DNA of 64,000 nt, from assembly GCA_003999685.1 (NCBI GenBank), contig CP021222.1, positions 1,302,001-1,366,000 of the forward strand, read 5' to 3'. The position numbers and the translations under genes are program-made. A model generated the notes under the pieces. It saw only the letters and a program-made list of their open reading frames with translations. It was not told the DNA's origin and did no database searches. Source of the DNA: Taiwanofungus camphoratus (Eukaryota; Basidiomycota; Agaricomycetes; Polyporales; Taiwanofungaceae). How positions within the stretch are numbered: the stretch's first letter is position 1; each line of letters opens with the position of its first letter. Shown piece by piece: positions 48,379-60,092 of the stretch.

Positions 48379-49725
48379 TCAGTCCGTGTTAGGGTCCACC
48401 TTAATGGTGACTTTACCCGTCGCTCTGCCTGTCATAAGCTTGTCGTAAGCTTTGAGAGTGTTATCGAATGTGAAGACAGAGTCCACTTGGGGTTTCACTT
48501 TCCCTACATTTCGTAAGAAACAATGAGTTGTTCAAACATACTCTACACCTAATAGCAGGCTAGCACACACCCTCTGCAACGAATCGCGTCAACTGCTGGA
48601 GATCTTCAGGATTGTGATCTGCTACAACCATCCTGCAGTAGATAATAAACTTAATCATAGAAATCCCCATGTATAGCACTCGACGGAGACTCACTTCCAT
48701 CTTCGCTTCGTGCCACCTAGCCACGTTGGCCGTAACATAACCATCCACAAAAACCTACAGAGTCCCATGACATCGAAGCCTTTGGGCTGCGGGCCAACAG
48801 ACACAAACGTGCCACCGGGTGCGAGATAGGACTCGCTATGTACGAAGAGCGCAGGATCAAGGATGCCAACAGCTTCAAGGATTACGTGATATTTGGGTGT
48901 GGGTGCGCTTGCTACGAGAGCCTCGTATAAAAGACCTTTGGTGTAATCTATGAACTTTGTAGGTGGAGGGATGAGATTACGTGGACGATGAGCAAAAATG
49001 AAAGAAAAGCACACCTCGTCGGCACCCAGAGAGCATACATACTCCTCATTCTTTCCGGATGCGCTTGCAGTAACTTTGCACCCGATCGCCTTGGCAAGCT
49101 GGATGGCGAACGCACCAACTGCGGTGCTGCCACCGTTCACGAAGAGATGCTGCTCTGGTTCAAGTTTCGCCACATGGAAGAGAGCCTGGTACGCTGTCAT
49201 TCCGACGAGCGTGATTCCAGCGGCTTGGACAGGTGTAACATTAGGAGGGCGGTGGATCAGATGCGAGGCAGGCACGCGAGTGTATTCAGCGAGGACGCCA
49301 TGTCGATGTTTGAGGACTAGCGCTGGGCAACAGTAACCTTGGATCGGACGCGGACCTGATATGAGGGAGAAGCGCAAACGTACGGACAGGCAACCATCCG
49401 AAGACTTGGTCATCTTTCTTGAACATCGTTCCATTTCCGTCTACAACGACTCCTGCGAGATCGGACTCGGGAACGTAGGGCTTCTTCAAGATAAAATTGG
49501 GCACTGTATTTATGAGCTTATATCCTCTGTGCAACCGTAAGCATGACTTATGGTTGGATTATCTTCGGAAACTTACACTGGGTTGAGAGCGGCGGCCTGC
49601 ACTTTCACGAGCACGTCGTCCTTGGTTAATTTGGGGACCGGGGCGTCATCAACGAGACGGAGAACTTGGGAGGGTTCACCCTTGTCGACAACGTGCCATA
49701 CTTTCTGACTCTGCGGAATAGACAT
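48379..49725 (-). CDS. Medium-chain dehydrogenase/reductase (quinone oxidoreductase-like)
   Basis: The start at 49725 is preferred (MSIPQSQKVWHVVDKGEPSQ); an upstream ATG at 49823 lies in another frame. Then VLVKVQAAALNPV, GYKLINTVPNFILKKPYVPE with SDLAGVVVDGNG, VFGWLPV, AEYTRVPASHLIHRPPNVTP, AAGITLVGMTAYQALFHVAK and the nucleotide-binding loop LFVNGGSTAVGAFAIQLAKA. After that FIDYTKGLLYEALVAS, the CRFLWMVMLRPTWLGGTKRR part and the end KAYDKLMTGRATGKVTIKVD. The catalytic zinc ligands of alcohol dehydrogenases are not apparent, so it belongs with the zinc-free NAD(P)H:quinone reductase or RTN4IP1/Yim1-like branch. The substrate is unknown. About 360 residues in six or seven exons. It is the last host gene before the transposon-rich region. 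Confidence 0.85.
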
Positions 49726-50361
49726 GGCGGTCGAAGATCAGGAACGACATCTCTGGCCGGTGAGAATAAGGACTTGAATAGTGCGAGCGACCCCACACCA
49801 GGTCGCGATTTATCAAGTGCCATGGTTTCCTCTTTTGGATGTAGGTCAATTATGTAATCCCGGTTAAGATTTATATTACATAAGTCTAATCAATTAACAA
49901 GTTAGTGGCAGGCACACAACCAGACCTCCTCTTTGCAGTCAAAGAAGGTTTGTACCCTCTGAACCAGTTGACTGCCCATGTGGTGTATGAAGACAGACCA
50001 GAAAATATATCCTACAACAATGCCCAAGATACAAACCATATTGACACACACTACAGGATGTGAGTGAAACAATCAAACTACCAGTAATACTTGACACACA
50101 ATTAGGCATCAAAGTACTCAGAAAATTCCTCAAAGAGAGCAGCACAATGACAAAGAGTGCGGAGAGGAAAGGAGAGAACAGAAAGAGGGAGAAGCAGGAA
50201 GAAAATGAGAAAGGACCAGCATAACAGAAAGATGAAGAAGAACATATGAACAAGAATAAGAGAGACAAGGACAAGAAAGGATAGCACAGAAAGACTATGG
50301 TGCTAGCTACACAGCAACACATCATCCCCCCACATCCCAAAACATGACAATCAACACACAT
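49726..50361. other. Boundary between host genes and repeat nest, possible relic of coding sequence
   Basis: After the promoter of the oxidoreductase gene the sequence becomes A/T-rich. At 49905-50070 the plus strand is open and reads DLLFAVKEGLYPLNQLTAHV with Asn/Asp-rich text after it, and 50140-50290 is a purine-rich stretch that would encode Lys/Glu repeats. This may be a relic of a transposon protein, but I could not place it in a family. Confidence 0.3.
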
Positions 50362-52173
50362 TGATAAGTTCTGTAGTCTCCTGAGTTTCAAATTGTGACT
50401 TAAGGAACTTTCTAATCCTCTCACAGGCCGGCCTACAACTCTTCTAGGGCCTACAATATTTGGAATATGTTTCTAAGGCTCTTCTGACACTTTCTTTGCA
50501 TTCTAAATGCTTCTAATGCCCTATGAAGTCCTATGAAGTTGCATGAAGTACTACAAAGCTTCTAATTCTAGCTATGAAGTCCCTAATATCTGTCAAATCC
50601 ACTATTGGACACTGTCAGCCCTTCTATATTGTTCTATTTGACCCAGGTCTTGCCTCCTATGTCATCCATTGCAGGCCTAATTTAAGGATCTTAGCTAAGT
50701 CACTTTGATCTCTATTGTGGCTGTACACACCTCTGATAGTCTTCAAAACAGTAATACAATCTAGATAACCCTGGTACCTAGAGAGTGCTCCACAATGGTG
50801 ATAGGTGCCAGGCCCTTCTAGGCCCTGCAGAGTGCCCCACTCGACCCTAGGACCTTAGTCATGTCTTTGACACCACTCAATGCATCCAATATAGCCCAAA
50901 AAGCCACTACGAGACTCTTTGATAGCTTTGAATCACGTCACAGCCACTCTGTCAGTTCTGGTCTGACATTCCGGTGTACTGTTCCCTCTATGCACAATAC
51001 ACCACACACAGTTGCTGCTCAATGTCCTTGCACGTGATCGGTCTTGCCACTCCGATATCACTCGATCTGCTACAACGCACCACTTGATGCATTCAATAAT
51101 GCCACGACCACAGGTTTTGTCTTAGTATATTTCATGCCACTCCGTAGTTCATAGTACACAAGTAGTTAGAATGCCACTGGTACTACACCACTCCCGATGC
51201 GCCTTACATTATGGTACAGTAGTATAAACACGATATATGGTGTCTTAGAACAATACAGAAGTTTTTCCCATCCTGCAGAGCTCAAGAAGAGCCTCTTTGA
51301 TTCAGTCTCTTATGGTGTTCTTCTGCATCTTTCTGCCTTTGATTACGTTCGAAGAGTTGCATCTACTATCTGCCTTCTACAGTATCTTGAAGGGTTGCAT
51401 TCAGTCCGTCTTCGACATCTGTGAAAGAGTTGCGTCCAGTCTTATGTCCACCTTTAAGTCACATCGAAGGGTTGTGCTAGCATCTCATCTCTAACCCAAA
51501 CCTGCCTTCAACAGTAATTGAAGGACTGCATATCAGCTAAGTCCACACATTTAATCTCCCACTAGTATAGTACAGCATAGTAGCACATCAAAGCTACGTC
51601 GAGCAGTCACGACACACATCGTAGGTCATCGAAGACCTTTGTAAACATCTCTCGACCAATTTGAGATCAGGAACCCTTTGCTGCTGACTCTCCTTGCATT
51701 CTAACAAGCTCTATAGCCTTACAGCCTCTTTAGGTCGTACCCAGTTGGGGGTTGGAGTGTGATAGTGCGTATCAATGGCTGGTCAGTGAGTGGAATATGC
51801 TATATAGCTATAGAAGAAGAGAGCAACTGCCTGTGTGGTACTGAGTAGCCTATATGTTTTGTTGTAATTGATTGAGACAGTAAGGGGCTAAGGATTTTGC
51901 TCTTCAGGATCTTGTTCCTGCATGCTAAAGGTTCCTAAAAAATGTGAAGTCCTTTAAAGACTTGCAAAGTGGTCTGAAGTGCATTGAGGTTCTGCAATGT
52001 GGCATGAAGTCTTTTAAAGGGACTTAGCAGGAGAATAGAGGTATAGGGATGAGATAGAAGGTGAGGTAGGATGTGTGAGGAAGTGAGACAGAGTATAAAT
52101 GGTAACAAAGTGTGCAAAAAAGCTTCCTAAGTCCTCATAAGCTAGCTGAAGTTAGCTAAACTTTGTAGGACTT
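50362..52173. repeat. Copy 1 of repeat family R, degenerate and composite
   Basis: The left end (TGATAAGTTCTGTAGTCTCC) and the following 390 bases resemble 59237-59640 at roughly three quarters identity by eye. From about 50765 the sequence matches the opposite end of the R unit (CCCTGGTACCTAG) in reverse orientation, and 51780-52170 resembles 61120-61500. So two R pieces lie head to head, one carrying a later 976-base insertion. The right end is cut by the LTR at 52174. No coding capacity. R is probably an LTR-like, non-autonomous repeat. Confidence 0.6.
50799..51774. mobile_element. 976-base LTR-like unit inserted in R copy 1
   Basis: Begins TGATAGGTGCC and ends GTGCGTATCA. It is flanked on both sides by ATGG (50795-50798 and 51775-51778), a clean 4-base target-site repeat. 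Non-coding. The ends TGATAGG...CGTATCA resemble those of the 1573-base unit at 52519-54091, so the two are probably related LTRs. Best read as a solo LTR; no internal element region is present. Confidence 0.7.
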
Positions 52174-54304
52174 TGATACAAGCTGGTATCAATGACCATG
52201 AAGCCTCGAACATGAGGGCCTGACTACAAGAGATAGTAGCGAGGGCTTAAGGACACTGCGTATGTCCTCCCAGGCGAAGTCGATAAAAGTCGAGCGAGTA
52301 CTCAGGTACGAAGCGAGAGGTTGCAAGATACGAGTATAGAATTGCTAGTGGTAACTAGCTACTTGGTAACCAGATCGAACTTAAGGTCCGATCTATAAAG
52401 TACAGGGCCTTATATACGTATTCTACTCTGTGCACGGACCATGACATGTGATCTAAGTGCTAGCATGAGTAAGCATAAGTAAGGCAATATGAGTCATCGG
52501 GCCATATTAGCAATACGTTGATACGACCTAGGAAGTCCTGTACTGAGGGGATGAACCTAGGGAGTAGGTCCGATGTGTCCCAATGAGTAGGGAGAGAGCT
52601 AAAGCGGTGGGGTATCTGTAAAGGATACCAGAGGGAAAGGTAAGTGAAGGGACACGACAGAGAAACTACCTAGACCACTGTCAGGGGCCTAAAAGTCTAG
52701 TGTGTGCAGAGGAGTAAGGGGCCAATGAATCCTGCACGACAGGATCTTATGCCGAGGTGTGGACAGTCCCAGGAAGGTAGGAGCGTGGTCTTCTAATTCG
52801 ATGGCAGTGGGCTGGTTGAATGCTGGCCAGGTGCAAGGGAGTTGAAGGAACTGAGAGTGCACTGATGGTAAACCGAGAACTGAAAGATAAACCGAAAACC
52901 GATGTAATCGGGATAGGGAATACTGCTGAGGGCTGATGTTGTAGGAATGGAATGGTACGTAGGGCTGGTGTAGGTGATGACTGATAGACTAGACTGTGCG
53001 CAACACGTGTCTATGGGGTATAACGAGGGCGGAGGCATGCCGGATGAGGAGGAGGAGGGGGACTGGTTACTCAGACCGAAGTTACTCCAACTTCAGGAAC
53101 GTAGGATGTAGAAGACGTAGAACTGCTGCAATATACGATATAATAGGACTGCTGGCTGGCGATAGGCGTAGATACGATGGAGAGGAACCTTGTCAGACTG
53201 TAGGGAAGTCTTAGAGCAGGGGAAACCCAAATCTGAACTCTGGGGGACAAGTCTGTAGATTCTGCGAGACAAGACAGGAGCGTGTATCTTCTCTCCCGTC
53301 TGGTAGGTACAGGAGACTACATAAGGGGTCCATGGTGTCAAAGTATCTTACACAAAATAAAACCGAAGAAACCGAAAACAAACTGAAAATCGTAAAATCT
53401 AGGATCCGATCCGCATACCATATGGGGAACTAAACTGAAGTAGGACATGAAACAGGAACACTGAATGCGGTAGAAAGGTTACAGGGGAATGGCACAAGGT
53501 GAGGGATGCTTATCTAGAGATCATCATATGAAAGGTGGGCTATCTAACCAGGCATTGGGAGGGGAACAGGGATCTAAGAGTGCTGAACCATCAAGCCGAT
53601 GCGTAGGGGGTCTAGGCCATACCAAGGGATCATATGGACATCATGAACAAGAGGCTGGGACTCTGGACTGAGAGACTGAGAACCAGAACTGAGGACCAAA
53701 GACCGAAAACCAAAGTGGCTTTTCTCAGTTGATCTCAACCAAAGGCCCAGAGTCATCAGAGGTCAGGAGGATGCTAGGGGAGGTGGCAGGTGTGCATTCT
53801 AGAGCGTGAGAGATCACTTCTCTTCAATAGGGCTTCCGGAGTGTCAGGCAGACCTTCTATCATCAGAAATCCCATTGTTCTTCCCAGATAGGAAGGCCGG
53901 ATTGCCAAGGCGTGAGTAGACACATACAGTGCACCTGCCTGCCAAGTTAGGGCACTCCCTAGTGATTGAGTAGAGCTCTCTGTCCTTGTTACGACATTCG
54001 GACTTCCGAAACTTGACAGTACATTCTGAGAAAGGGGCGGGAGACCGAAAATACACAAATTCGAGACATGGAGTCGTACCGGACCTATCAACGTATGCAT
54101 AAGATGGAATGTGTGAGCGGGGCCCAATATGAGTCAGTGTCCATGAGTAATCGGGGCATGTTCGGGGCCCGTACTGTAAGCAGCTATAATTCAAGAAGCT
54201 GCGCAAAGAAGCTGGACCTGCCTGAGGCCCATCCTAGAAGTGAAAGGTCATGAGACCAATCTGAGGTCCGACTGATAAGATACAAGAGAAAGAAAATTGT
54301 ATCA
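52174..54304 (-). repeat. 3' LTR of the chromovirus, interrupted by a nested unit
   Basis: On the minus strand it starts TGATACAATTTTC and ends GCTTGTATCA, so the ends are inverted TGATACAA/TTGTATCA. Without the nested unit and its duplicated target bases it is about 555 bases. The purine-rich tract lies directly before its start, as expected for a 3' LTR. The first 190 bases are matched by 63810-64000 at roughly 85 percent. Confidence 0.8.
52519..54091 (-). mobile_element. 1573-base LTR-like unit F, copy 1, nested in the chromovirus LTR
   Basis: On the minus strand it begins TGATAGGTCCGGTACGACTC and ends GGTCGTATCA. ACGT flanks it on both sides (52515-52518 and 54092-54095), a perfect 4-base target-site repeat. 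A second copy at 56102-57673 lies in the opposite orientation and differs by only a handful of bases. Short reading frames of 60-80 residues in the unit are not convincing genes. A solo LTR is the simplest reading. Confidence 0.75.
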
Positions 54305-54598
54305 CTACCCCCCTACTTATGATTGAACGCCTGGTCAATCAACTAAACTCCAATGGGTAATGCACCAGACTTGAATCGAACTTGTGAACGAACTTGAAAC
54401 CAACTTCTGAGGGCGAATTTGAAAATCTCAGGAAGTGACCCTGCGGATGTTTCACCACGACCGATAAGGGATGATCCTTCCAACCGTGAGGATGTTTCAC
54501 CCCAAATCCTTAGGGGATGACCCCTCGAACTTACAGTTTTACAATATGCCAGTTGTACTGGTGTGGTTTAAAGATATGCATGGTCATCTGGGTGTAGT

Positions 54599-54853
54599 TT
54601 AACGACGTGCACAGTCATTCCCTCGCAGTTTAGCGACATGCAGGAACCACTCTGGATGGTATGGTGGTTCCGGGTCGTAGACAAATGAGTAATGAACAGC
54701 GGTGCATTCGCGCGTAAGATGCCCCGGCGATGGGTGACTACATTGAAGACATTTGTAGTCAGGGCACGTCCGGTGCAAGTGGCAAGTTCTACCACAGAGG
54801 TAGCATGGATCGTAGCGAGCGAATGAGGGTGAAAGACCATTTGACTGAGACAT
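54599..54853 (-). other. Zinc-knuckle reading frame between integrase and 3' LTR of the chromovirus
   Basis: A short frame of 84 residues with CYLCGRTCHLHRTC followed by CLQCSHPSPGHLTREC, i.e. a CX2CX7HX4C-type knuckle. It lies downstream of the chromodomain, outside the usual gag-pol order. It may be a relic of an extra small gene of this lineage. It belongs to the fossil element. Confidence 0.5.
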
Positions 54854-54889
54854 GCGTGTGGTGAGTGGGGTGAAAATGTGATTATCCTC

Positions 54890-56017
54890 TCAGCTCAGAT
54901 TCTTGCGCTGCTTATATGCGTCCAGCAGCTTGTCTGCAGTACCAGCTAAATTTTCTTCTGGTTCCCATGAGTCATCGGTGGATGAATAACCCTTCCACCT
55001 GACTTGGTATTTACGGCAGTTTTTTTGACGATTCTCACAATGTCCAACCAGAGCTTCGACTTCGTAGTTATCTTCACCACTGATAAGCTCCGGCAGTGGT
55101 TCTGTGTAGTTGGGACCATGTGTGTTCATCTCGGTGTATGGTGAGAGAAGTGTGGCATGGAAAATGGGGTGCACTCGCCACAACATCGGGAGTTTCAGCT
55201 TGTAAGACACCGGTCCTAGAATGTCTGTGATTTTGAAGGGTCCTTCATGTTTGGGAGCCAACTTCCTTGTCGGGTATGGCAGCTTTAAATTCTGTGAGTC
55301 TAGCCATACCTTTTGACCTTTGCAGAAACCCATTCCTTTGGGTTTCACACGTTTTGCTAGCACTGCCTGCGCTAGTTCCATTGTGGACTGTACGTCATCC
55401 CAAATTTTCTGCAAGTTCTGCAGTTGATAAGCTGCTCCAGGGGTGTCCAATACTGGATGTACAATGGGGATCTCTTGAGGTTCATAGCCCATCATGACCT
55501 TGAAGGGTGACGTCTTGATTGTAGAGTGCTCACGCGAGTTGTGAGCAAACTGTGCTGAGCCCAGCAGCGATGACCAGTTGTTCGGGTTATTGCTCGTGAA
55601 GCATTGCAGGTAGATTTCCAGTTCCTGATTGACTTGTTCTGTTTCTCTGTCCATCTGAGGATGGAACACTGTGCTCATTGCTGACTTGATTCCGGTCATG
55701 CGGCAGAGCTCCTGAAACACCTTTGATGCAAATTGCAGTCCTCGATCACTAATGATCTTCTCTGGAAGACCAAACCACTTGTACACCTTGTGATATAGTG
55801 CCTCGGCTGTCCCTGATGCATCAATCGTTTTGTTGCATGGAATGAAAACTACCCCCTTCGTAAGGTCGTGGTCCACAATGACCAAAATTGAATCATAGCC
55901 CTCGGAAATTGGTAAATCCGTGATGAAATCACAGCAGAATGTACTGAATGGAGTGGCGTGCTGCACGGGTTTGATTGGGAGTAGGGCTGGTCGGGTGGGG
56001 TGTGTGTTGACCATCAT
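54890..56017 (-). pseudogene. Integrase core and chromodomain part of the chromovirus pol
   Basis: Includes the integrase core (TPFSTFCCDFITDLPISEGY, TEALYHKVYKWFGLPEKIIS) and a C-terminal chromodomain (YQVRWKGYSSTDDSWEPEEN), which defines the chromovirus branch of Ty3/gypsy. The chromodomain would steer insertion toward heterochromatin marks. Part of a broken element. Confidence 0.9.
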
Positions 56018-56101
56018 TTGCTGGCAAGTACCACAACCTTTGACGTATCACATGATGAAGTCAGCCATTCCAGGCCACCAGTAGTCTTGTCGAAGAGACG
56101 C

Positions 56102-57673
56102 TGATAGGTCCGGTACGACTCCATGTCTCGAATTTGTGTATTTTCGGTCTCCCGCCCCTTTCTCAGAATGTACTGTCAAGTTTCGGAAGTCCGAATGTCG
56201 TAACAAGGACAGAGAGCTCTATTCAATCACTAGGGAGTGCCCTAACTTGGCAGGCAGGTGCACTGTATGTGTCTACTCACGCCTTGGCAATCCGGCCTTC
56301 CTATCTGGGAAGAACAATGGGATTTCTGATGATAGAAGGTCTGCCTGACACTCCGGAAGCCCTATTGAAGAGAAGTGATCTCTCACGCTCTAGAATGCAC
56401 ACCTGCCACCTCCCCTAGCATCCTCCTGACCTCTGATGACTCTGGGCCTTTGGTTGAGATCAACTGAGAAAAGCCACTTTGGTTTTCGGTCTTTGGTCCT
56501 CAGTTCTGGTTCTCAGTCTCTCAGTCCAGAGTCCCAGCCTCTTGTTCATGATGTCCATATGATCCCTTGGTATGGCCTAGACCCCCTACGCATCGGCTTG
56601 ATGGTTCAGCACTCTTAGATCCCTGTTCCCCTCCCAATGCCTGGTTAGATAGCCCACCTTTCATATGATGATCTCTAGATAAGCATCCCTCACCTTGTGC
56701 CATTCCCCTGTAACCTTTCTACCGCATTCAGTGTTCCTGTTTCATGTCCTACTTCAGTTTAGTTCCCCATATGGTATGCGGATCGGATCCTAGATTTTAC
56801 GATTTTCAGTTTGTTTTCGGTTTCTTCGGTTTTATTTTGTGTAAGATACTTTGACACCATGGACCCCTTATGTAGTCTCCTGTACCTACCAGACGGGAGA
56901 GAAGATACACGCTCCTGTCTTGTCTCGCAGAATCTACAGACTTGTCCCCCAGAGTTCAGATTTGGGTTTCCCCTGCTCTAAGACTTCCCTACAGTCTGAC
57001 AAGGTTCCTCTCCATCGTATCTACGCCTATCGCCAGCCAGCAGTCCTATTATATCGTATATTGCAGCAGTTCTACGTCTTCTACATCCTACGTTCCTGAA
57101 GTTGGAGTAACTTCGGTCTGAGTAACCAGTCCCCCTCCTCCTCCTCATCCGGCATGCCTCCGCCCTCGTTATACCCCATAGACACGTGTTGCGCACAGTC
57201 TAGTCTATCAGTCATCACCTACACCAGCCCTACGTACCATTCCATTCCTACAACATCAGCCCTCAGCAGTATTCCCTATCCCGATTACATCGGTTTTCGG
57301 TTTATCTTTCAGTTCTCGGTTTACCATCAGTGCACTCTCAGTTCCTTCAACTCCCTTGCACCTGGCCGGCATTCAACCAGCCCACTGCCATCGAATTAGA
57401 AGACCACGCTCCTACCTTCCTGGGACTGTCCACACCTCGGCATAAGATCCTGTCGTGCAGGATTCATTGGCCCCTTACTCCTCTGCACACACTAGACTTT
57501 TAGGCCCCTGACAGTGGTCTAGGTAGTTTCTCTGTCGTGTCCCTTCACTTACCTTTCCCTCTGGTATCCTTTACAGATACCCCACCGCTTTAGCTCTCTC
57601 CCTACTCATTGGGACACATCGGACCTACTCCCTAGGTTCATCCCCTCAGTACAGGACTTCCTAGGTCGTATCA
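56102..57673 (+). mobile_element. 1572-base LTR-like unit F, copy 2, nested in the chromovirus integrase region
   Basis: Begins TGATAGGTCCGGTACGACTC and ends GGTCGTATCA on the plus strand, opposite to copy 1. The flanks are ACGC (56098-56101) and ACAC (57674-57677), a 4-base target-site repeat with one mismatch. By eye it is more than 99 percent identical to copy 1, so both inserted recently or were equalised by gene conversion. Confidence 0.75.
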
Positions 57674-59236
57674 ACACGAGGGTTTTCTGAATTCCGGGAT
57701 GGCTGGCAGAGGGGAGGTCATGATAATTTGAGACTGTTTGTCGTCGCAGATCCTCGTCCATGGGAATGTACACCCTATTGTCATGGAGGAGGTTGCCGTC
57801 TCGAATTGTCCAGTGGTCATTAAGGCCTTCCTGTGCATTACACATTCCTTCTGTATACAGTGAGTCGTTTATACATGCTTCCGCGATGGAAGTCCAAAAA
57901 CTCGTGTTGATTGCTGCTGCCCAAACCTTATCTGGTAGGATGGTCACATCCTGGTTGTTGGATGAACTGTCGTCGCGGTCAGGGCATCAGGAAAGCACAT
58001 CACTTTGCACCATTTGCATACCGGGTATGTGAACCAACCGATAATCAAATTCAGACAGGTGGAGAGCCCATCACGCCTGCCTTCGATTGAGGTTCCTTGC
58101 CGTTTTCCAGTATGTCAGGTTCTTGTGGTTGCTGTAGATCGTGACTGGATATGGGCTACCGATGAGAAGGTGACTCCATTCATTGAGTCCCCTTATGACG
58201 CCCATGAGTTCTTGATCATAGACGTCATAGTTCCATTCTGCGGGTGTCATGCTCTGGGATATATGTATAACTGCATGGATGCCAATCACCATTGTTGTCC
58301 TTTTGCCGAAGGATGATGCCCATGGCAAATTTTGAAGCATCTGTTTCCAGTGTGAACAGTTTCTCTGGATCAGGCATCTGCAAAACCGGTTATTCCAGGA
58401 AAGCTTTCTTCAAAGCCTCGAAAGCCTCCTGTTGTTTGTCGTCCCAGTGCCATTTGACGTCTTTGCGCGTGAGTGAGACCAGTGGTTGAGCCAGATGTGA
58501 GAACCGATGTATGAACCGGCGGTAGAAGTTCCCAAATCCGATGGACGATCTAACCTCCCTTAGATTCTTAGGTACCGGCCAATCCCTGATGCTGGCTACC
58601 TTGATGGGGTCCATAGCGAGCTGTCCGGGTCTAATGATCATACCAAGGAATTCAACTTCTTGCACGTTGAATTTGCACCTTTCTGGTTTGAGATAGAGGT
58701 CGTTATCTTGAAGCTGCTTGATAACCCTTCGCATTCGCTTCTTATGCTCTTCCGGATCTGTGGAGTAGATAAGGATGTTGTCCATGTAGATTGCTAACCA
58801 TCCTTCCTTGAGCATGTCCGCAAAGACCGTGTTCATCATCCGTTGAAATGTTGCCAGAGAGTTGCACATCCTGAAGAACATTACCAGGGGTTCATAGAAT
58901 GAGGGAGGTCCTTCTCCTGCTGCTGGAACACTGAATGCCGCTTTTCATTCATCACCTTCCTTGATGCAAAGGTTGTTGTATCCCTGACAAAGATCCATCT
59001 TTGTGAAGATCGTAGCGTTGTTGAGGCATTCCAGAAGCTCTGTGATGAGAGGAAGGGGATATCTGTCTTTGATCATTCCCTCGTTGAGTTCCCTGTAATC
59101 CTGGCATGGTTGGTACCCACCATCTTTCTTATCCACAAAGAAGAATGGACTGGCAAGTGGTGATTTGGATGGTCAGATGTACCCCTTCTCCAAGTTCTTC
59201 TCGAGGAACTTGTCCAGCTCAGTTTGCTGGTCACGG
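57674..59236 (-). pseudogene. Reverse transcriptase, RNase H and integrase N-terminal parts of the chromovirus pol
   Basis: The reverse transcriptase part shows [33 protein letters not shown] and KPERCKFNVQEVEFLGMI; the RNase H part shows [19 protein letters not shown]; next to the nested unit is the integrase zinc-binding start (SASHPGIQKTL). This is the standard Ty3/gypsy order. Broken, and cut off at 59236 by the R repeat. Confidence 0.88.
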
Positions 59237-60092
59237 TGATGAGTCCTGTAGTCTCCTGGGCTCTGAATTGTGATTTTAGGAGCTTTCTAATCCCCTCACA
59301 GACCATCCTATGACTCTTCTACAGCCTATGACAGGAGGGATAGGTTCTTATGATGCTCCTAACACCTCCTTTGCCTCCTAAACCCTTCTAACACCCTATG
59401 AAGTCCTGTGAAGTCACACGAGGTGCTACAAAGCTTCGAATGCTAGCCATGAAGTCTCTAACTCCTGCTAAGTCTGCTATCAGACACGGCCAGCCCTCCA
59501 ATATTGTTCTATTAGGTCCAGGCCCCAGCTACCACGTCACTCATCCTGGGTTTAGCTAAAAAGGCTTAGCTAAGTCTCTCCAATCTCTTGTGACTGCAGG
59601 CATCTCTGATGGGCTCCAAAACGGTCTGAAGTTCTGAAGGCTGGACTTATGAAGGAAGCCTTGCACACCCCCTGGGTCTCGATCCTATGCCATAAGGTCC
59701 TTCTATGGCGCATCTATATGATCCTCTACCCATTTAGAGCATCTCCTGCCTCGATTAGGACAAGTCCCGCTGCTAGAAACTTTGTACATTCTTAGCCCAC
59801 TAAAACAGTTGATCACAGTGCATGACCACTCTCTGATAGTCATCCCACCCTCATGAATGAACTTGGTCACCTTTCTACCGGACATAGTTCCCCTGTTTCA
59901 GTTCCTATTTAGTTCCTATCCTCCTTGTGTTCACTTTGGAGCCCATGCACCTTAGTACACATTTTGGACTTGCAAAGACCACTTTGCATAAGATAGTTCA
60001 CCTCACCCTCTCCTATTTAGCCAGATGTAGTTTACTATGTACAGGGAGACCTCTCAGTGCATGCTTTCCCCTTTGGAATACAAGTTCTCCTG

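Larger units (their letters stand above)
52174..59236 (-). mobile_element. Chromodomain-bearing Ty3/gypsy element (chromovirus), broken, 5' part missing
   Basis: Fossil LTR retrotransposon read on the minus strand. From its 3' end: LTR at 52174-54304 (with a nested unit), a purine tract just inside the LTR (about 54305-54315), a small zinc-knuckle frame (54599-54853), integrase core plus C-terminal chromodomain (54890-56017), the zinc-binding region of the integrase split by a nested 1572-base unit, then RNase H and reverse transcriptase regions (58070-59236). Gag, protease and the 5' LTR are not in the window, because the element is cut at 59236 by an R repeat. It is broken, with roughly half a dozen small breaks besides the large insertions, and cannot be active. 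Divergence from the related LTR at the right window edge suggests an old insertion. Confidence 0.88.

Noticed and set aside
52174-54304. A single 2.1-kb LTR
   Set aside because: The inner 1573 bases have their own TGAT...ATCA ends and an ACGT target repeat, so the LTR proper is about 555 bases with a nested unit.
52519-57673. A DNA transposon with 1.57-kb terminal inverted repeats
   Set aside because: Each arm has its own 4-base target-site repeat, and the space between them is continuous chromovirus sequence, so these are two separate insertions.
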